Below, piece by piece: positions 1 to 7,886 of a DNA stretch of 39,635 nt (position 1 is its first letter; the number at the start of each line of letters is the position of its first letter). The stretch is from Desulfobulbaceae bacterium (GTDB lineage Bacteria; Desulfobacterota; Desulfobulbia; Desulfobulbales; Desulfocapsaceae). The notes below the pieces were generated by a model that was given only the letters and a program-made list of their open reading frames with translations, ran no database searches and was not told the DNA's origin. Location: contig JAFLKM010000069.1 in assembly GCA_019163335.1 (NCBI GenBank), positions 1-39,635 on the forward strand, in the 5' to 3' direction. The translations under genes were made by a program, and so were the position numbers.

Positions 1-51
1 GTGAACCATTCATTTTTACCTACTGGAAGATGGGGTTCCTTGAGCGCTTAC
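1..51 (-). mobile_element. Probable terminus of an IS66-type insertion sequence (runs off the window)
   Basis: On the minus strand the bases from 51 downward begin GTAAGCGCTCAAGG. IS66-family elements typically begin with GTAAGCG (family knowledge). The upstream sensor gene stops exactly here: the first G of the motif completes its last sense codon and the following TAA is its stop. Only 51 bp are present, with no transposase sequence and no second end, so the family assignment rests on the terminal motif and on the interruption of the gene. Confidence 0.45.
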
Positions 52-2882
52 GATTCCATTTTCTGCGACTGAAACAATTGCTCCTGCAAACGCTGCCGTT
101 CTTCCTCGGCGCGTTTACGCTCAGTCAAGTCACGACAGAAACTGATCAACTGTCCCCCATTTTCCTTCAGCCAGGTGACGGAGATCTCAACGGGGAAAAA
201 ACTGCCGTCTTTGCGGTGATGGCGTCTTTCAAAAAACGCCGAACCTTTGGAGATGATATCCTTGACGCGGGCATCGAAACCGTCACTTCCCTCATCCGGG
301 TCAAGCTCGGCAACACTCATGCCGAGAATTTCATCCCGGGTATAGCCCGACATACGGCAGTAGGCGTCATTGACATCAATGACCTTCCCCTTTGGGTCAA
401 CGACCAGGAAACCATCCCCCGCCGTCTGCAAAATAGTGTCCAGGTAGTGCTCGTGTGTCCGCATTACGTTTTCTGCACGCTTGCGCTCAGTGACGTCCAC
501 ACCCAGGCAGGTAACATCGACGGCGAACCCGGCCGCATTTTTAGTAAGGACGTTGGACCAGACCACATTGCGCAGATCCCCGCTTCTGGTAACAATCTCG
601 TTTTCACCAGTGGAATAGCCGGCAGTTTCCTGCAAATGCATGACCTTGTCAAATATAGTCCGGACTTCTTCTCTTACCTTTTCGGGGATAAAGAGATCGA
701 ACCAGTTCTGTCCGAGAATTTCCTCTTCCTTCCAGCCGGTCAACTCCAGGAAATAGGCGTTGGCAAAAACAATGCGTGCCTCCGGATCCAGGGCAATACC
801 AACCTGCGGGGTATTCACCAGGATGTTTCGCCATTTCTGTTCAGACCTCCGCAGCGCCTCCTCGACTTCCAGCCGTTCCAGTTCGCCGGCCGCTCGCACC
901 GAAACCATCCGCAGTGAAGCCTCGGCCAGCAATCGATTGGTCATCGGCTTGCGACCAATCACCACAATCAGACCAATCACCTTGCCGGTATGACTTAAAA
1001 GCGTCGTGCAGATATAACTCTGCGCCTGCAAATCAAGAAGCCTCGGGTCATGTGGAAAGTGTTGACGGACGTCAGCAGGAAAGCAGCACATCGTCTTCCC
1101 CGCCACATCGCCCCAAGGGGTGTCTTTCAGGGCATAGGTTCCATTTTCCTTAAAATGACCATCACACCAGGTGGCTACTGTCCGGGCAGTCAAGCCGTCT
1201 CCTTCCAGGCGGTCAATACGAGCAAAATCCATATTGAGACTTTGAGCCAGATATCGAGCCAATACCTTGAAAAATGGCTGATCGGCAGTGCTGCTGCCTG
1301 TTTGCGCCAGGAAGGCCTGAAGATCCTCCATCTGCTTGCGTTCTGTGATATCGGCGATATTGCCAATCACCTTGACAATCTTCCCGTCCTTGATGACCGG
1401 CTGACCCGTCGTAGAAATCCATTTATGTTGACCGCCGACGGCGGTGATGAGACACTCCAGTTCGTAGGGTTCTCCAGCTTCCACGCAATGCTGAAAAGCC
1501 GCTTCGATGACCGGGCTGAACTCGGGATCATAACAGGCGATGCTTCTTTGAATGGGCTCGGATGAACCGGCTTCAAAGTCCTCAGGAGTCAGACCGTGAA
1601 TTCGGAAGGTCTCGTCGGTCCAGCTCATTTTCTGATTGACGATATCCCATTCCCAACCGCCAACCTTGGTGAGTTGCTGAGTGATATTCAGGAGATCGTA
1701 GTTGTCGCGCAGCCTCTCTTCGGCCTGTTTACGGTCAGTGACATCCTGCAGTGACCCCGCAAGATGGCGGATCAGACCGTCCTGATCACGCTCGGCCTTC
1801 CCGCGAGCGACGCAATAGCGTATCGTCCCATCAGGCCGGATAGCACGGAGCTCCAGCTCATAGGGCGTTCCGTCTGCCAGGCAGCGTTGAACAGCCTGTT
1901 GCAGGCACTGCATGTCTTCAGGAACATAGAGATTGGCATGCTCAGCAAAGGATGGCGCCCCAGCAGCAGGGTCACGCCCAAAGAGTCGGAACAGCTCATC
2001 CGACCAGCGAACATGGTCAGGGGCGATATCCCATTCCCAACTGCCCACATTGGCAATCTTTTCGGTACGCGCCAGCATTATCTGGTTCTTCCGCAACGCC
2101 TCTTCGACCTGCTTGCGTTCAGTGATATCCAGGGAGGTTGACAGTACTGAAGGAATCTTCTCCGTTCCATACTCAAAGGGAATCAGACGGTTAAAAAACC
2201 AGAACGTCCTGTCTTGCAGGGTTATCTGCACTTCTTCGGAAAAGGGTGTATGCGTGGTAAAGGTGCTGCGGTAGCGAGCAATGAGCTCCTGGGCCTTCTC
2301 GGGGGATGTCACAAAATCACCAATATTCTTGCCGACAACATCCTCCGGCAACCCGCCGCCCAGATTTTTGGCGGCATGATGATTGGCGAAGAGGATATTG
2401 CCATCCATATCGATCACCGAAAGGGTGTCGGTAATCTGCTCGACCACGGTCTCAAAGCGCTCTTTACTTTCGAGGAGAGCCTCTTCAATCCTCTTGCTCT
2501 CAGCGGTCTCAACAAAAAGAATGCACAGGCCATCGGGACCGGGGGTGAAAGTGAGGAAAAACCAGTCTTGCCTACCGTCCGGGAAGTTCAACGGAGCATT
2601 TATCCGGGAGGACTTTCGATCCTGCAGGCACTGCTGAAGGGCGCTGAACATCTGCGTCTTCTCAACACCCGGCCAGATCTCGGGCAGTAGCGGCTGGCAG
2701 GCCACCTGCTGCTGCGAACACTGAAGGCGGAGGGCCAATGCCTCGTTGACGTACAAGACACGCCCATCAGAATGAACGATCAGACAGCCGGCAATCAGGC
2801 TGTTCATAACATCCTGGAAAAATTCCGGGGATGGCGCCCAGGCCATCTCCACATCTTGTCTCGGTTCTTGTTTCTTCTTCAT
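48..2882 (-). CDS. Multi-PAS/GAF sensor protein, truncated before its histidine kinase domain
   Basis: This is a 944-residue soluble sensory protein with no visible membrane segment. I read about four PAS/PAC units in the first 520 residues, a GAF domain at about 525-675 (after a PAC-type ITERKQ end), and two more PAS/PAC units to about residue 925. Several end in the typical D(V/I/L)TERK linker. The last residues, EEERQRLQEQLFQSQKMES, are the linker that in this family leads straight into the H-box (usually K-M-E-[AS]-[VI]-G-x-L-A-G-G-x-A-H-D-F-N). Here a TAA supplied by the adjoining IS-like end stops translation, so HisKA and HATPase domains are absent. The complete protein was probably a hybrid or orphan sensor kinase; the remaining product could bind signals but not autophosphorylate. 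The start at 2882 has a G-rich stretch (GGGG) about 8 nt upstream. Confidence 0.85.
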   Translation of the reverse strand: MKKKQEPRQDVEMAWAPSPEFFQDVMNSLIAGCLIVHSDGRVLYVNEALALRLQCSQQQVACQPLLPEIWPGVEKTQMFSALQQCLQDRKSSRINAPLNFPDGRQDWFFLTFTPGPDGLCILFVETAESKRIEEALLESKERFETVVEQITDTLSVIDMDGNILFANHHAAKNLGGGLPEDVVGKNIGDFVTSPEKAQELIARYRSTFTTHTPFSEEVQITLQDRTFWFFNRLIPFEYGTEKIPSVLSTSLDITERKQVEEALRKNQIMLARTEKIANVGSWEWDIAPDHVRWSDELFRLFGRDPAAGAPSFAEHANLYVPEDMQCLQQAVQRCLADGTPYELELRAIRPDGTIRYCVARGKAERDQDGLIRHLAGSLQDVTDRKQAEERLRDNYDLLNITQQLTKVGGWEWDIVNQKMSWTDETFRIHGLTPEDFEAGSSEPIQRSIACYDPEFSPVIEAAFQHCVEAGEPYELECLITAVGGQHKWISTTGQPVIKDGKIVKVIGNIADITERKQMEDLQAFLAQTGSSTADQPFFKVLARYLAQSLNMDFARIDRLEGDGLTARTVATWCDGHFKENGTYALKDTPWGDVAGKTMCCFPADVRQHFPHDPRLLDLQAQSYICTTLLSHTGKVIGLIVVIGRKPMTNRLLAEASLRMVSVRAAGELERLEVEEALRRSEQKWRNILVNTPQVGIALDPEARIVFANAYFLELTGWKEEEILGQNWFDLFIPEKVREEVRTIFDKVMHLQETAGYSTGENEIVTRSGDLRNVVWSNVLTKNAAGFAVDVTCLGVDVTERKRAENVMRTHEHYLDTILQTAGDGFLVVDPKGKVIDVNDAYCRMSGYTRDEILGMSVAELDPDEGSDGFDARVKDIISKGSAFFERRHHRKDGSFFPVEISVTWLKENGGQLISFCRDLTERKRAEEERQRLQEQLFQSQKMES

Positions 2883-2957
2883 AGAATTGACCCCATCATT
2901 TTACGATGGCAATGATATCAGAGGAAAGGACCACTGCTCCTGCAAGGCTTACCGGGA

Positions 2958-4511
2958 TCAGCCTTGAGCTATGCGAAGGGCCGCCTTGATACCGCTCGTG
3001 CCGCTGGAGATTATGCCGCCGGCATAGCCGCTGCCCTCGCCTGCCAGATACAGGTTTTCAAAGCCGCAGCAGCGGCCGTCATCTTCACGCAACACCTGAA
3101 TGGGGGCGGAGGTCTTGCTCTCAAGCCCCATGATCAGGCCGGTCTCAAAACCCTTGACCTTGCGGCAGAACTCTTTCAACCCTTCCCTGATGGTATTGCT
3201 CACCGCAGTCGGCAGCAACTCCCACAGGGGCGCGGGGTTCAAGCCTAATGGATAACTGGTTTGGACGGATGTAGTGGAACCTTGAAGCCCTTTGCCATGG
3301 ATAAAGTCGGCAATGCGGCAGAACGGGGCCCGATAGTCACCACCATAGGCATAAAAACTCTGCTCGAGAGCGCCCAGCCAGTCCAGGGATTCAAGGGCAC
3401 TGACCTCCCGACCGAGCAGCTGGCCGAGATTCACGCCCGCAACGCAGGCGGCGTTGGCAAACCCGCCATCACGCTTGTAGAGGCTCATCCCATTGACGAT
3501 ATTGCTGTGCCCATAGGCCGTGGCCGGCACCACCATTCCGCCGGGACACATGCAGAAGGTGTACACCGGCAGACGGCCGTCGCCTTTAGAGGTCAGCCGA
3601 TACTCCGCCGCCTTAACCCCGGGCAATGTTTCACGGCCCCACTGGGCCAGATTAATGATGGCCTGGCGGTGTTCCACCCGGCAGCCGATGGCAAAATTCT
3701 TGGGCCGGAAGACCACCCCGCGAGCCATCAGCATCCGATAGGTTTCATGGGCGGAATGGCCGGGCGCAATCACATACTGATCGGCCTCGATAAGCTCCTG
3801 CCGACCGCCCCGCTCAATAAGCGCCGCGACAACCCTGCCCTTTTCCACCTGCAGGTCCGTGAGCATGGTCTCAAACACCATGGTGCCGCCAATCTTGATA
3901 AACTCGGCGCGTAGATTGGCCACAATCTTTTTGAGATTATCACTGCCGAGATGGGGGTGGGCCAGATAATGAATTTCCGGCGGCGCGCCCGCCTGGACAT
4001 AGCTCTCCAGGATAAAGGCCTTTTCCTGGGAGATATTTTTGGTACGCGAGGTCAGCTTGCCATCGGAGAAGGTGCCGGCCCCTCCCTCACCAAAGGCATA
4101 ATTTCCTAAAGGGTCAAAGATACCACTCTGCTCGAAGGCCTGAATCCCCGCCTCCCGTTTGCGGACCTCGGCCCCCCGTTCGATAAGGGTGGTTGCAAAA
4201 CCTGCCTTCTGCAAAACCAGGGCAGCAAAGAAACCTGCCGGCCCACTGCCGACAACCAGGGCCTTTTCCCTTCTCGGACAAGAAGGAATCTGCAGGGGGA
4301 CGACGGAGGATGGCGCTTCTCCGACAAGCTCTGGTGAGAGGACAGCAACCTGCACCAGCCAGTGAATGTTGCTTTTCTTACGGGCATCCAGGCTTTGATG
4401 GCCAATCTGCACGGAAAAATCACGCAAGCCTTCGGCCTTGGCCACCTGGGCCAGTAACTCTTCCTGAGAGTAATCAGGAGGCAGTTTGACGGTAATTGTT
4501 TTATATCCCAT
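2958..4511 (-). CDS. FAD-dependent oxidoreductase (COG2509 family)
   Basis: 517 residues, the usual length for COG2509 'uncharacterised FAD-dependent dehydrogenases'. The first 75 residues form the short N-terminal domain typical of the family. A Rossmann dinucleotide-binding motif follows (GSGPAGFF, residues 88-95) with an acidic end of the second strand (LIERG). The C-terminal part contains LYLAGEGSGYAGGI, the second FAD-contacting motif of this fold. The substrate is not known for the family, and nothing here defines it. A putative Rho-independent hairpin lies just upstream of the start (4541-4563), so the gene is probably transcribed separately or by read-through. A GGAAG ribosome-binding site precedes the ATG. 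Confidence 0.85.
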   Translation of the reverse strand: MGYKTITVKLPPDYSQEELLAQVAKAEGLRDFSVQIGHQSLDARKKSNIHWLVQVAVLSPELVGEAPSSVVPLQIPSCPRREKALVVGSGPAGFFAALVLQKAGFATTLIERGAEVRKREAGIQAFEQSGIFDPLGNYAFGEGGAGTFSDGKLTSRTKNISQEKAFILESYVQAGAPPEIHYLAHPHLGSDNLKKIVANLRAEFIKIGGTMVFETMLTDLQVEKGRVVAALIERGGRQELIEADQYVIAPGHSAHETYRMLMARGVVFRPKNFAIGCRVEHRQAIINLAQWGRETLPGVKAAEYRLTSKGDGRLPVYTFCMCPGGMVVPATAYGHSNIVNGMSLYKRDGGFANAACVAGVNLGQLLGREVSALESLDWLGALEQSFYAYGGDYRAPFCRIADFIHGKGLQGSTTSVQTSYPLGLNPAPLWELLPTAVSNTIREGLKEFCRKVKGFETGLIMGLESKTSAPIQVLREDDGRCCGFENLYLAGEGSGYAGGIISSGTSGIKAALRIAQG

Positions 4512-4534
4512 TTTTGCTTCCGGTCAGCGGACAG

Positions 4535-4563
4535 AAAAAAGGGCCGCCCATGCGGCACGGCCC
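4535..4563 (-). terminator. Rho-independent terminator (or attenuator) ahead of the FAD gene
   Basis: On the minus strand, GGGCCG pairs with CGGCCC across an 11-nt loop and is followed by six T residues (A-run at 4535-4540 on the plus strand). It lies downstream of the small coiled-coil gene and only 23 bp before the FAD gene start, leaving no room for a separate promoter between hairpin and gene. Confidence 0.6.
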
Positions 4564-4596
4564 CTAGTATCAGCCCAATCCCGGCGCCACCATTTT

Positions 4597-4675
4597 TTAG
4601 TGCCTTACAGATTATTTTCTTGTTTTTTTTACACGGAAATAATCTGCGAAAGGCTCTTATCCCGGTTATCGGGGG
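4597..4675 (+). repeat. Two-hairpin repeat element, copy 1
   Basis: Begins TTAGTGCCTTACAG and ends with CTGCGAAAGGCTCTTATC followed by CCGGTTATCGGGG. The outer arms pair (GTGCCTT with AAAGGC), an asymmetric internal loop (A opposite CGA) follows, then an inner stem CAGATTATTT / AAATAATCTG. The 3' part is a second small hairpin (CCCG-gttat-CGGG). It shares both ends with the copy at 7236-7313 but has a different inner stem. It sits in the 3' untranslated region of the coiled-coil gene. Confidence 0.7.
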
Positions 4676-4685
4676 CAGAACAGCA

Positions 4686-4961
4686 TTACTTCTCGATGGT
4701 CTTCTTGATCCGTTCGTAACTGCGCATCAGCTCTTCACCCACCAATCTTACTGCTGCCCCCAGATCCTTCAGACTCTCACCACTCTCCTTGGCCACCGCC
4801 GGGGTCTTAGCCTTCAGATGATCCCATTTCTTTTCTGCCGAATCCCATTCTTCCTTGGCTTCGGCCTTGGCCAAGTGAATCTGGAGCAACAGCTCATCGC
4901 GTTGCCGTTCCAGTTTCTGCATAAAGGTCTCAATTTCTTTCTTCTCGTTCTGCTCTTCCAT
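4686..4961 (-). CDS. Small coiled-coil protein of unknown function
   Basis: 91 residues, highly charged (Lys/Glu-rich), with no signal peptide or membrane segment. Heptad-like spacing runs through residues 5-75 (METFMQKLERQRDELL-type pattern), so it should be an extended alpha-helical protein. I do not recognise a named family. AAGGAG lies 8 nt before the ATG, and the codon use matches the neighbours, so it is likely a real gene. It is followed by repeat copy 1 and then a terminator, and so is probably monocistronic. A general structural or envelope-stress role would be guesswork. Confidence 0.7.
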   Translation of the reverse strand: MEEQNEKKEIETFMQKLERQRDELLLQIHLAKAEAKEEWDSAEKKWDHLKAKTPAVAKESGESLKDLGAAVRLVGEELMRSYERIKKTIEK

Positions 4962-5188
4962 GGTGACTCTCCTTATGGTTACGGTTGCAAAATGCTCATT
5001 CCAAACCCCCTGTGACTCGGGAATACAGATCCTGTATCAAGAGTTTATAAGACTTAGCAGGGACAAGTCAAGAAGTTCTCCCGTTCAATCCGCCCCTTCC
5101 GCTCTTGCTGTCTCTTTCGCTGAAGAGTTCCCATTGAAAAAAAACGGGAAAGGGAATAGTGTGACGTCAATTCGTTCTTCTCAGCTCC

Positions 5189-6010
5189 ATGACTCTTTTC
5201 CTTCTCCCTGATGCCCCCTTGAAATCAATACAACTGCCACTTCCTTCCGCAATTCCGGTTATCCAGTGTGACCAGCTCTGTTTTTCCTACGGCGAGATCC
5301 CCATTCTCACGGATGTCTCCTTTACCGTTCAGAGACTTGATGCCATCGCCTTGGTCGGCCCCAATGGCGGCGGGAAATCAACCCTGCTCAAACTGATCCT
5401 GGGACTGCTCACTCCCCAGAGCGGTACCATCCGGGTGCTGGGGACCAGCCCGCACCTGGCGCGGCCCAAGATCGGCTATATGCCCCAGTATCTTCAGTAC
5501 GATCCCTCCTTTCCGGTATCGGTCATGGATGTCGTCCTTATGGGCCGGGCCGGCTCCATGGGGCTATGGCGGTATGGCGCCGAAGACCGGCGCATCGTCC
5601 ACAAGATCATGGCCGAACTGGCGGTGGATGATCTGGCAGATCGCTCCTTCAACAGCCTGTCCGGTGGCCAGCGTCAGCGCATTCTCATTGCCCGGGCCCT
5701 GGTCTGTGAACCGGAGATCCTGCTCCTTGATGAGCCCACCGCCAATGTCGATCCGGCCGCCCATCTCCAGTTTTACGAGATCCTCAAAGAGCTGGCAAAC
5801 AGGGTCACCGTGCTCACCGTCTCCCATGACCTCGGCTTTGTCTCGCAGGTGGTGGGACGGGTCTTCTGTGTCAACCGCCAGGTCAGAATCCATCCCACCT
5901 CCGAGCTCACCGGCGAGGTGATCCAGGAAATGTATGGCGGCGCTGTCCGTATGGTTCTTCATGATCAATGCTGTTCTGAACGGGGGCACTCCCATGCTGG
6001 CCTACTTTAA
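5189..6010 (+). CDS. Metal-type ABC transporter ATP-binding protein (ZnuC/MntB-like)
   Basis: 273 residues. A Walker A motif GPNGGGKST starts at about residue 57, the signature LSGGQRQRI at about 157, and a Walker B/D-loop ILLLDEPTANVD follows, with the switch His in LTVSHDL. The overall pattern (FSYGEIPILTDVSF at the N-terminus, IGYMPQ in the Q-loop) is that of the zinc/manganese/iron uptake subfamily. It would energise the permease encoded by the next gene, whose start it overlaps by 17 bp. No substrate-binding protein gene lies beside the pair. The start is the first ATG after an in-frame stop; no good ribosome-binding site is seen in front of it. Confidence 0.85.
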   Translation: MTLFLLPDAPLKSIQLPLPSAIPVIQCDQLCFSYGEIPILTDVSFTVQRLDAIALVGPNGGGKSTLLKLILGLLTPQSGTIRVLGTSPHLARPKIGYMPQYLQYDPSFPVSVMDVVLMGRAGSMGLWRYGAEDRRIVHKIMAELAVDDLADRSFNSLSGGQRQRILIARALVCEPEILLLDEPTANVDPAAHLQFYEILKELANRVTVLTVSHDLGFVSQVVGRVFCVNRQVRIHPTSELTGEVIQEMYGGAVRMVLHDQCCSERGHSHAGLL

Positions 6011-6842
6011 CGCCCTCATTGACCCCAACATGGTCTTTCTCCGCTACGCCCTTTTCGCGGGGCTCCTTGCCGCCCCGGCCTTCGGCATTATCGGCACCTA
6101 TGTGGTGGCAAAACGGATGACCTACCTGGCCGGTGCCATTGCCCACTGCGTTCTCGGCGGGATCGGCGCCGCTCTCTACTGTCAGGTTCACTTCGGGCTG
6201 CTCTGGCTGACCCCGATGCTGGGCGCCATTGTCACCGCCATTGCCGCCGCCCTGATCATCGGCCTGATCAGCCAGCATTCACGCGAGCGGGTGGATTCGG
6301 TGATCGGCGCCATCTGGGTCCTGGGCATGGCAGCAGGCATCATCTTCATCGCCAAAACCCCCGGCTATATTGACCCCATGAGTTATCTCTTCGGCAATAT
6401 CCTGATGATCACCGGCCAGGATCTGATCACCATTGCCCTGCTCGACGTGATCGTCATCGGTCTTGGAGTCCTCAGCTATAACCGGATGATCGCCGCCTGC
6501 TTTGATGAGGAATTCGCCCGTCTGCGCGGTATCAAAACCGAGCTGTACACCCTGCTCCTGCTCTGCCTCACCGCCCTGACCATTGTCCTTATGGTGCGGG
6601 TCGTGGGCATTGTCATGGTGATTGCCCTCTTTACCCTGCCGGCCGCCACGGCCTCCCATTTCAGCGCCCGGCTATGGCAGATGATGCTTATCGCCACCCT
6701 CCTCGGCATGCTTTCAGTGGCTGGCGGGCTGTCCCTGAGCTATGTCCTCGACCTGCCCAGCGGCCCCACCATCGTCATGCTGGCCGGCTTCTTTTACCTA
6801 CTCGTGATTATCGGCAAAGGGCTGAAGAGCAGGCTGGCCTAG
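5994..6842 (+). CDS. Metal-type ABC transporter permease (ZnuB/MntC-like)
   Basis: A highly hydrophobic protein with about eight membrane segments, of the ABC-3 family. The N-terminus MLAYFNALIDPNMVFLRYAL matches the family start, so I place the start at 5994 (282 residues), with GGGGG 7 nt upstream, rather than at the earlier in-frame ATGs at 5934 or 5961. The conserved KRMTYLAGAIAHCVLGGIG is the loop with the conserved His that characterises ZnuB-like permeases, and the late segment VGIVMVIALFTLPAATA is also typical. It is translated with the upstream ATPase. Metal specificity cannot be read from the permease alone; zinc or manganese is most likely. Confidence 0.85.
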   Translation: MLAYFNALIDPNMVFLRYALFAGLLAAPAFGIIGTYVVAKRMTYLAGAIAHCVLGGIGAALYCQVHFGLLWLTPMLGAIVTAIAAALIIGLISQHSRERVDSVIGAIWVLGMAAGIIFIAKTPGYIDPMSYLFGNILMITGQDLITIALLDVIVIGLGVLSYNRMIAACFDEEFARLRGIKTELYTLLLLCLTALTIVLMVRVVGIVMVIALFTLPAATASHFSARLWQMMLIATLLGMLSVAGGLSLSYVLDLPSGPTIVMLAGFFYLLVIIGKGLKSRLA

Positions 6843-6911
6843 ACAGATTGATAGAGGCAAGGGTTCCCTTGGGAACGCGAACGGCAGGGAGAAAAGACCA
6901 CCCTGTCGTCA

Positions 6912-7751
6912 TCACTCCCCCTGTTGAATCAGATACTCAAGCAGCCCCTCCATCCAGACATTGATTTCTGAAAAGACGGCGCCACCGGCCAGTAGCTCTT
7001 CCTCGCTCTGGATCCAGGGGGCCGCAATCAACTCCGAGCGGCAATTTTCAACCAAAGCGGCAACCCCTGCCGGGGTGGTCTCGAGATGAAACTGCAGGCC
7101 GATAACCCGGCCAAGGGAAAAGGCCTGATTCAGACAGGCGGCACTGGAATAGAGCCGCACCGCCTTTTCCGGCAGAGTAAAGGTGTCTCCATGCCAGTGA
7201 AACACCGTCTGCCTGGTGGGCAGGATCTGGGCGAGCCCCGATGAACGGGATAAGTGCCTTTCGCAGCTCAACTTCTTGTCAAGAGAACAAGAAGTTGAGC
7301 TGTAAGGCACTAACGACTCCGGAACACCCGGCTCCGCCTCCTCCGCCCGCACCACCGGGAACCAGCCGATCTCTTTTTCCGCATTGGCCATCACCCGGGC
7401 CCCCAGAACATCGGCCAGAAGCTGAGCCCCCAGACAGATTCCAAGCACCGGTATCCCCGCCCCAATCACCTCCCGCAAAAAATCCTTCTCTTGGGCAAGC
7501 CAGGGGTATTGCTCCTCATCATGTACCCCCATGGGACCGCCCATGACGATGAGCAGGTCAACACTATCCACGTCCGGCAAGGGATCGCCGGCAAAAAGAC
7601 GGGTCCGGCTCAGATCATGGCCGCGCTTTCGTGCCCACGTTTCGATGCTGCCCAGCCCCTCAAACTCAACATGCTGGAGCCAGTGAATGGATTTTTTGGC
7701 CATCTTTACCGAGTTTGGACAGCATTCCACACCCTCCTCAACTGATTTCAT
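6912..7751 (-). CDS. Class-I glutamine amidotransferase (GMP synthase-like GATase1) with an in-frame repeat insertion
   Basis: 279 residues from the ATG at 7751, which is preceded by AGGAGG at 4-5 nt; a longer frame to 7823 lacks this support. Class-I GATase features are present: [11 protein letters not shown], the nucleophile elbow GICLGAQ with Cys106, and the His222-x-Glu224 pair in LQFHLE, so the triad is intact. FHWHGDTF is typical of the stand-alone GuaA-like amidotransferases, whose acceptor is usually unknown. Residues 147-172 are encoded entirely by a 78-bp palindromic repeat (26 codons, in frame), lying in the variable region before FHWHGDTF where relatives are normally shorter. The gene is convergent with the ABC permease gene and divergent from the hybrid kinase gene. 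Confidence 0.8.
   Translation of the reverse strand: MKSVEEGVECCPNSVKMAKKSIHWLQHVEFEGLGSIETWARKRGHDLSRTRLFAGDPLPDVDSVDLLIVMGGPMGVHDEEQYPWLAQEKDFLREVIGAGIPVLGICLGAQLLADVLGARVMANAEKEIGWFPVVRAEEAEPGVPESLVPYSSTSCSLDKKLSCERHLSRSSGLAQILPTRQTVFHWHGDTFTLPEKAVRLYSSAACLNQAFSLGRVIGLQFHLETTPAGVAALVENCRSELIAAPWIQSEEELLAGGAVFSEINVWMEGLLEYLIQQGE
7236..7313 (-). repeat. Two-hairpin repeat element, copy 2, inside a coding sequence
   Basis: Read on the minus strand it begins TTAGTGCCTTACAG and ends CTGCGAAAGGCACTTATC, then CCGTTCATCGGGG. The inner stem, 13 bp between CAG and CTG (CTCAACTTCTTGT with its complement), is unrelated to that of copy 1. Outer stem, internal loop and 3' mini-hairpin are the same. Its length of 78 bp is a multiple of three and it contains no stop in the reading frame of the amidotransferase. 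Confidence 0.8.
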
Positions 7752-7886
7752 ACGTCCTCCTTTATCATTGACTGCGTTCAGCGCTATCAGGCTGCACGGA
7801 AAGATTTCATTCTCTCCATGCATATGGTAGGTTTATACAATATCATCGAAAGAATAACCATTCACCATCACCCCTTTGTTCTTGCC

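Noticed and set aside
30-917. 295-residue open frame on the plus strand opposite the PAS sensor
   Set aside because: It is an antisense shadow of the sensor gene; its product has no family features.
6863-6905. Hairpins (GTTCCC/GGGAAC and CAGGG/CCCTG) between the permease and amidotransferase genes as terminators
   Set aside because: Stems are short, loops poor, and no T-run follows on either strand.
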